25,795 nucleotides of DNA, from the NCBI GenBank assembly GCA_031277195.1, contig JAITMU010000015.1:1-25795 (forward strand), in the 5' to 3' direction. Shown here piece by piece: positions 21,346-25,795 of the stretch (within the stretch, counting starts at the first letter, position 1; each line of letters opens with the position of its first letter). Under the pieces are notes generated by a model. That model saw only the letters and a list, made by a program, of their open reading frames with translations. It was not told the origin of the DNA and ran no database searches. The position numbers and the translations under genes were made by a program. The stretch is from Gallionellaceae bacterium (GTDB lineage Bacteria; Pseudomonadota; Gammaproteobacteria; Burkholderiales; Gallionellaceae).

Positions 21346-22668
21346 CTATTTGCCCAAACAGAAGCGGCTGAATATCTCTCCCAGCAGGTCATCTGGCGCA
21401 AATTCGCCTGTAATCTGGTTCATGGCTTCTTGTGCCTGCCGCAACGCCTCCGCCAGAATTTCCGGTCGGTTTATCTCATTTTTCGCCAGGCGCAGGCTCT
21501 CCTGCGCGGAAAGTAATGCCTGGATATGGCGCTCCCGCGCCAAAAACGCGCCCTGGTCATCATGCCACCCCAGCAGTGCCAGCAACTCTTGTTGCAGTTG
21601 CTCCACGCCTTCTCCCGTTTTGGCTGAAAGATGGATTCCCTGCTCTGTCGGCCAGGATGCCCGTGAGCCCAGCAAATCTGCCTTGTTGAAAACGCGCAAT
21701 CTGGGTATTTCCGGCGGCAGTTCCTGCAAAATGTTCTGGTCTTCCGGCGTAATGCCTTGTGCCGCATCCAGCAGAACCAGAACCGCATCCGCTTTCCGCA
21801 AGGCATCGCGGGTGCGCGCCATGCCCATTTGTTCGATGGAATCCTGCGATTCGCGCAATCCGGCCGTATCCATGATGTGCAGGGGAACGCCGTTGATCTG
21901 GATAACCTGCCGGATGGCGTCGCGCGTCGTGCCGGGAACGTCGCTGACCAGCGCAACCTCCTCCCCGCTCAGGCGATTAATCAGGCTGGATTTGCCGACA
22001 TTGGGACGCCCCGCCAGCACGATATGCGCGCCCTCGCGCAGCAAACTGCCTTGCTGGGCGCGGCTCAACGCCGCATCCAGTTTTTCGCCCAATGCCGTCA
22101 GACTGGCCTCTTGCGCGCCCATTTCCGCCACCTCCTCCGGAAAATCCAGCGCGGCTTCGATCTGGACGCGCAACTGGATCAAGTCATCCACCATTTGGTG
22201 AACCACCGAGGAAAATTCGCCCTGCAGCGAACGCACGGCGCTACGCGCGGCCTGACCGGTGGCGGCATCTATCAGATCGGCAACGCTTTCCGCCTGCACG
22301 AGATCCAGCTTGCCATTCAGAAAGGCGCGCAGGGTAAATTCGCCGGGTTGCGCCAGGCGCGCGCCCAATTCCAGACAACGTTGCAAGACCAGTTGCAGAA
22401 TGGCGGGGCCGCCGTGCCCCTGAAGTTCCAGAACATCTTCGCCCGTGTAGGAGTGCGGCGCGGGAAAGTAAATGGCAACGCCCTGATCCAGCACATTGCC
22501 TTGCGCGTCACGAAACGACGCCAGCGAAGCAACCCGCGGAACGGGTTGCTTGCCCAGCATGTTTGTTGCAAATGGCTGGAGGTCTTTACCGGATACGCGA
22601 ACAATCCCGATTCCGCCCCGCCCGGGGGCTGTGGCGATTGCCGCGATGGAATCAGCTTGCGGCAACAC
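21346..22668 (-). CDS. mnmE: tRNA modification GTPase MnmE
   Basis: The product has 440 residues from the GTG at 22668. The N-terminal folate-binding domain begins DSIAAIATAPGRGGIGIVR. The G domain, set into a helical domain, has GRPNVGKSS (P loop, 220-228), DTAGLRES and NKADL. The C-terminal CLGK supplies the cysteine needed for activity. It partners MnmG. GTG was picked because family proteins begin four or five residues before the DSIAA stretch; a TTG 14 codons upstream is the alternative. Either start overlaps the end of yidC, so the two are probably coupled. Confidence 0.96.
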   Translation of the reverse strand: MLPQADSIAAIATAPGRGGIGIVRVSGKDLQPFATNMLGKQPVPRVASLASFRDAQGNVLDQGVAIYFPAPHSYTGEDVLELQGHGGPAILQLVLQRCLELGARLAQPGEFTLRAFLNGKLDLVQAESVADLIDAATGQAARSAVRSLQGEFSSVVHQMVDDLIQLRVQIEAALDFPEEVAEMGAQEASLTALGEKLDAALSRAQQGSLLREGAHIVLAGRPNVGKSSLINRLSGEEVALVSDVPGTTRDAIRQVIQINGVPLHIMDTAGLRESQDSIEQMGMARTRDALRKADAVLVLLDAAQGITPEDQNILQELPPEIPRLRVFNKADLLGSRASWPTEQGIHLSAKTGEGVEQLQQELLALLGWHDDQGAFLARERHIQALLSAQESLRLAKNEINRPEILAEALRQAQEAMNQITGEFAPDDLLGEIFSRFCLGK

Positions 22669-24301
22669 CCTTGTTTTCAAGCCGGCGCGTAATAACCCAT
22701 TGTTGTGCAATGGAGAGCACGTTATTCACAATGGAATAAAGCACCAAGCCTGCGGGAAAGAAGAAAAAGACCACGCTGAACACGATCGGCATGGTGCGCA
22801 TGATCTTGGCCTGCATCGGATCCGGCGGTGCCGGGCTCAGACGGGATTGAATGATCATGCTGGCGCCCATAATCAGCGGCAGGATGTAGTAAGGGTCTGG
22901 CGCGGACAAATCCTGAATCCAGCCAAAAAACGGCGCATAGCGCAATTCAACACTGGCGAGAATTGCCCAGTACAACGCGATGAACACCGGAATTTGCACG
23001 ATCATGGGCAGGCAACCGCCCAACGGATTGATTTTCTCCGTCTGGTACAACTCCATCCTGGCCTTGTGCAGTCGCTCTTTGTCCTCGCCGTATTGTTGCT
23101 TGATTTTTTCCAGCTTGGGCGCAACGACACGCATTTTCGCCATGGAACGATAGCTCGCCGCCGACAGCGGGAAAAACAGCAGCTTGATCAGAATTGTCAA
23201 CAGAATGATCGCGATGCCCCAGTTTTGCACCCACCCCTGCAGGAAAGAAAGCACCCAGAACAGCGGCGTTGACAGAATGGTCAGCCAGCCATAATCCACC
23301 GTCAAGCCAAGCCCTGGCGTGAGATTGTCCAGTGAGGATGTCGCCGGACCTGCGTACAGCGGAACGCTGACCGTTCCGGTCTGTCCCGGCGCAATGGTCG
23401 CAACCGGAATTTTCATTCCAGCGGAATACAGTCCGTTTTTCAGCGCAGTCGTATAAAACTCGCGCGGCGTTTTGTCATTCAGGAACCAGGCGGCAACAAA
23501 ATAATGCTGCAACATGCCGACCCAGCCGTCGTTTGTTTTGTTCGGATAGGCGATTTTGCCCTTGTCGATATCGGAAAAATGGACTTTCTGAAATTTTTCC
23601 TGGTCTGTGTAAACCGCAGGTCCTGTATAGGTCGGCAGAAATTTCGAGCCTTCCGCGGGCGGCACCTGATCCCGAACCAGCTGGAAATAGGCAAAAGGCG
23701 ACAGCGGCTCGGCGCCCGTATTTTCGATCTCAAAAGCAACGTCAATCACATAGCTTGAACGATGGAAGGTGTAGATCTTGTTGATCTTTTCCGCCCCATT
23801 CGTTGCTGCGGAAAGCCTGACCACCAGGGCATCCTGTCCGTCCGCAATTTGATATTCGTTGGTCTCGGCAGAAAATTGCGTGTTGTGATTGGGCAAGTCC
23901 GTACCCAACAATCCCGCTTGCGCAATATACGTATGGGCATCCCGTTGTTGCAGCAAGGAAAACGGCTTGCTGCGATCCAGCGTGTCATGGTGCCGCAAAA
24001 AGTCCAGGCGGCGCAAACTACCGCCATTGGTGTCGATTTCCGCATACAGCCAATCGGTTTTTACCTTGATTTTCTGGCCGGTTGTCGCCGCTTCCTGTGC
24101 CGGAAGCGCGGGCGCTTGCGCTGTCGCGGCGGGCACGCCGGTCGACGCCGAATCTCCCGATACGACCGCTGTCTGGCCTTGGGGAACCGCGTCCTTGGCC
24201 ACAACCGGCGGCGCAGGGTGCTGAAAACGCTGCCAGCTATCCCACAGCAGAAAAATCGAAAGGAAGAAAATCAGAAACAGAAAAAGTCGTCGGGTATCCA
24301 T
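22652..24301 (-). CDS. yidC: Membrane protein insertase YidC
   Basis: The 549-residue protein starts MDTRRLF at an ATG 13 bases past yidD; upstream in-frame codons fall in yidD. It has an N-terminal membrane helix (about 5-22), a large periplasmic domain (to about 335) and five C-terminal membrane segments, with FPLSAASYRSMAKMR carrying the conserved hydrophilic-groove arginine. It inserts membrane proteins alone or with SecYEG; the ATP synthase c subunit is a known client in E. coli. Confidence 0.97.
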   Translation of the reverse strand: MDTRRLFLFLIFFLSIFLLWDSWQRFQHPAPPVVAKDAVPQGQTAVVSGDSASTGVPAATAQAPALPAQEAATTGQKIKVKTDWLYAEIDTNGGSLRRLDFLRHHDTLDRSKPFSLLQQRDAHTYIAQAGLLGTDLPNHNTQFSAETNEYQIADGQDALVVRLSAATNGAEKINKIYTFHRSSYVIDVAFEIENTGAEPLSPFAYFQLVRDQVPPAEGSKFLPTYTGPAVYTDQEKFQKVHFSDIDKGKIAYPNKTNDGWVGMLQHYFVAAWFLNDKTPREFYTTALKNGLYSAGMKIPVATIAPGQTGTVSVPLYAGPATSSLDNLTPGLGLTVDYGWLTILSTPLFWVLSFLQGWVQNWGIAIILLTILIKLLFFPLSAASYRSMAKMRVVAPKLEKIKQQYGEDKERLHKARMELYQTEKINPLGGCLPMIVQIPVFIALYWAILASVELRYAPFFGWIQDLSAPDPYYILPLIMGASMIIQSRLSPAPPDPMQAKIMRTMPIVFSVVFFFFPAGLVLYSIVNNVLSIAQQWVITRRLENKGVAAS

Positions 24302-24314
24302 GTCATTACTTGAT

Positions 24315-24524
24315 TTATGGAACGGGATCGTAACCGCCCGGATTCCACGGGTTACAACGGCATACGCGTCGCGCGGCCATCCACGCTCCCCGGCTCGCGC
24401 CGTGTTTGTTGATGGCTTCGCGGGCATAACAGGAACACGACGGGGTAAACCGGCAGCTTGGCGGCTTCAGCGGGCTTAAAAAATATTGATAGCCCCGTAT
24501 CAGCAAATCCAGAAACCACCGCAT
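24315..24524 (-). CDS. yidD: Membrane protein insertion efficiency factor YidD
   Basis: The 69-residue protein has the conserved RGYQYFLSPLKPPSCRFTPSC, CSCYAREAINKHG and CNPWNPGGYDPVP stretches with several cysteines. It is thought to sit at the inner membrane and aid YidC. The ATG at 24524 is two bases after the rnpA stop. Confidence 0.96.
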   Translation of the reverse strand: MRWFLDLLIRGYQYFLSPLKPPSCRFTPSCSCYAREAINKHGASRGAWMAARRVCRCNPWNPGGYDPVP

Positions 24525-24526
24525 TG

Positions 24527-24871
24527 TCAAACCCTCTGCAATAGTTGTTCCAAAGCCAGCCGGCTTGTCGGCAAGGCGTTTGTTTCGATTGCCTGTCGGG
24601 GAACAACGACGACATCTACCGCCTTTTCAGCCGGAAACCCCTGCCGAAATGTTTCCCGAATCAACCGTTTTGCAAGATTTCGGGAAACCGCCGTTGGCAT
24701 GACCCGCTTGCTGGCGGCTATTCCCAATCGGGAATAGCCCTGCTCATTTTCCCGCGCGTAAACCGTAAACCACGCGTTCGTCAATTTTCTGGCGCAAAAC
24801 GCCAGCTTGAACTCCATCGGACGCCGTATCCGGCGCCATGTCGGAAAGGTGGCGCGTGGCCTAGACGGCAA
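24527..24871 (-). CDS. rnpA: Ribonuclease P protein component
   Basis: The protein has 114 residues if translation begins at TTG 24871, overlapping the end of rpmH by 11 bases. The first ATG (24817) would give 96 residues but cut off the conserved N-terminal FPTWRRIRRPMEF stretch, so the TTG is favoured. The RNase P signature RNLAKRLIRETFR and RLGIAASKRV are present. It assists the catalytic RNA in tRNA 5' maturation. Confidence 0.93.
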   Translation of the reverse strand: MPSRPRATFPTWRRIRRPMEFKLAFCARKLTNAWFTVYARENEQGYSRLGIAASKRVMPTAVSRNLAKRLIRETFRQGFPAEKAVDVVVVPRQAIETNALPTSRLALEQLLQRV

Positions 24872-24995
24872 GGCGGGCGCGGCCTTTTGCTCGACGAGCC
24901 TTGATCACAGCGCGTCCGCCCTTGGTTTTCATGCGAACCAGAAAACCGTGCGTGCGCTTCCGCTTGGTCACAGAAGGTTGGTAAGTGCGTTTCAT
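24861..24995 (-). CDS. rpmH: 50S ribosomal protein L34
   Basis: This 44-residue basic protein starts MKRTYQPSVTKRKRTHGF and ends ARLAV, essentially the L34 family pattern. It reads from ATG 24995 to TAG 24861, with AAAGGGG ahead of the start. First gene of the operon running rpmH-rnpA-yidD-yidC-mnmE and probably beyond, opposite dnaA. Confidence 0.98.
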   Translation of the reverse strand: MKRTYQPSVTKRKRTHGFLVRMKTKGGRAVIKARRAKGRARLAV

Positions 24996-25031
24996 TTCAA
25001 GCCCCTTTATGAATTTTTTCGAAAGTCTGCG

Positions 25032-25060
25032 ATTACAATATGGACTGGCGTCTCTGTCAA
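25032..25060 (-). promoter_or_regulatory. Promoter of the rpmH operon
   Basis: On the minus strand, a perfect -35 TTGACA (25055-25060) is 17 bases from TGTAAT (25032-25037), five of six to the -10 consensus. Transcription would begin near 25025, about 30 bases before the rpmH ATG. Confidence 0.85.
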
Positions 25061-25200
25061 GTCTATTTTCCTTACCTTCCCTGCTTTTATCGCTTTTATC
25101 CGCTCAACAACGGTCATCTCTCAAAATTACGCCAACCCGCCGCATCCATTCAAAAATGTTATCAAACCCGTGGCATCGCACCGTAGCGCTCACTTTTTCC

Positions 25201-25209
25201 TGTGGATAA
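25201..25209 (-). promoter_or_regulatory. Consensus DnaA box
   Basis: TGTGGATAA on the plus strand is TTATCCACA on the minus strand, the strict 9-base DnaA box. It overlaps the -35 region of the likely dnaA promoter, so it could serve autoregulation. Weaker seven-of-nine and six-of-nine matches are at 25096-25104 and 25159-25167. Confidence 0.8.
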
Positions 25210-25231
25210 CTTTTTTGTCCGAGAGTAAAAT
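25203..25231 (+). promoter_or_regulatory. Candidate dnaA promoter
   Basis: TAAAAT (25226-25231, five of six to the -10) has a poor -35, TGGATA, 17 bases upstream, overlapping the DnaA box. Transcription would start near 25238, about 35 bases before the dnaA ATG. No other candidate in the 277-base gap looks better. Confidence 0.45.
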
Positions 25232-25272
25232 GCCCACATCGCGCCCGTTGAACCCCTGATCACAGAAACACC

Positions 25273-25795
25273 ATGTCAAATAACGCCCTTTGGGATGCCT
25301 GCCTTCATCTTTTCAAGGACAGCCTTTCCCCCCAACAATACAATTCCTGGATAAAACCTCTGGGTTTTGAACTTCAGGGCGACCAAATTACCTTGACAGC
25401 GCCCAACAGCTTTACGCTGAAGTTGGTGCAGGAGCGATTCCTTCCGGAAATTTCAGCCCAGGCAAAGGGTTTTCTCTCCTTTACCCCTAAATTCGAGATG
25501 CGCGTCAGCAAAAGCGCAGCACCCGCGCACCCCAAAAAAACTCCGATAAACAACGAGGTTGTCGCTGTACCGGCACAAAACACCCCCAAAAGTCCAAACA
25601 AACTCAACTCGCTCCTATCTTTTGAAACGTTCGTAACCGGAAAAGCCAACTCGCTCGCTCATGCAGCAGCCATACAAGTCGCGGAGAAGCCAGGAACCGA
25701 ATATAACCCGCTGGTTATTTACGGCGGCGTTGGTTTGGGCAAAACACACTTGTTGCAAGCCATTGGCAACCACATCAAGCACGAAAACGCTCGCG
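25273..25795 (+). CDS. dnaA: Replication initiator DnaA, 5' part
   Basis: The first 174 residues are present and the gene continues past the window. Domain I (about 1-75) starts SNNALWDACLHLFKDSLSPQ and has the DnaB/DiaA-contacting W27-type region (QQYNSWIKPL). A lysine/proline-rich linker follows (about 78-112). Domain III begins LSFETFVTGKANSLAHAAA, with Walker A GGVGLGKTH at 151-159. The AAA+ core and DNA-binding domain IV lie outside. No clear ribosome binding site precedes the ATG. Confidence 0.98.
   Translation, partial: MSNNALWDACLHLFKDSLSPQQYNSWIKPLGFELQGDQITLTAPNSFTLKLVQERFLPEISAQAKGFLSFTPKFEMRVSKSAAPAHPKKTPINNEVVAVPAQNTPKSPNKLNSLLSFETFVTGKANSLAHAAAIQVAEKPGTEYNPLVIYGGVGLGKTHLLQAIGNHIKHENAR

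Noticed and set aside
1..25795. CRISPR arrays, insertion-sequence genes, prophage genes, toxin-antitoxin pairs, rRNA
   Set aside because: Looked for throughout; no regularly spaced repeats, transposase motifs or such genes were recognised.

Overview
The window looks like a replication-origin-proximal stretch of a moderately GC-rich betaproteobacterial chromosome. It carries the conserved block dnaA / rpmH-rnpA-yidD-yidC-mnmE-mnmG-rsmG-parA-parB / atpI-B-E-F-H-A-G-D-C in the usual order, with a gammaproteobacterial-type long YidC, beta-type ATP synthase subunits and type I glutamine synthetase. A member of the Nitrosomonadales (Gallionellaceae-like) would fit, but this is only an impression from protein style and gene order.

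Layout: (1) 1-1553: the 3' end of ubiD, a CbbY-like HAD phosphatase, and a tRNA-Ala(CGC) with its own promoter. (2) 1588-5252: a QseBC/PmrAB-type two-component pair (minus strand) divergent from a three-gene heme module (plus strand). The module encodes an SHP/DUF1924 monoheme cytochrome, a diheme cytochrome c and a cytochrome b561-type membrane protein. A direct repeat resembling the PmrA/QseB box lies between them. (3) 5280-9594: a DUF4124 envelope protein, glnA, a zinc-type cation diffusion facilitator, a rhodanese and a small LprI-like exported protein. (4) 9806-16965: a complete F1Fo ATP synthase operon on the minus strand with a clear promoter and a clear terminator. (5) 17047-24995: parB, parA, rsmG, mnmG, mnmE, yidC, yidD, rnpA and rpmH, all minus strand, many with start/stop overlaps, reading away from dnaA. 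(6) 24996-25795: a 277-base dnaA upstream region with a consensus DnaA box, then dnaA running off the window.

How the parts work together: region 6 and the parAB genes serve replication initiation and origin segregation. A perfect parS palindrome sits between mnmE and mnmG, about 2.6 kb from parA. MnmE and MnmG are partners in tRNA U34 modification. YidC/YidD insert membrane proteins, including, in other bacteria, the ATP synthase c subunit encoded nearby. The heme module plausibly passes electrons from the quinol pool through cytochrome b561 and the diheme cytochrome to SHP.

The intergenic spaces are unusually rich in imperfect and perfect inverted repeats of about 65-130 bases (six copies of at least four types). 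One has been built into the start of the DUF4124 gene, and one sits inside the atp operon between atpG and atpD beside a duplicated copy of the atpG 3' end. No insertion-sequence transposase, CRISPR array, phage gene or rRNA was seen. No gene-free stretch exceeds 300 bases.
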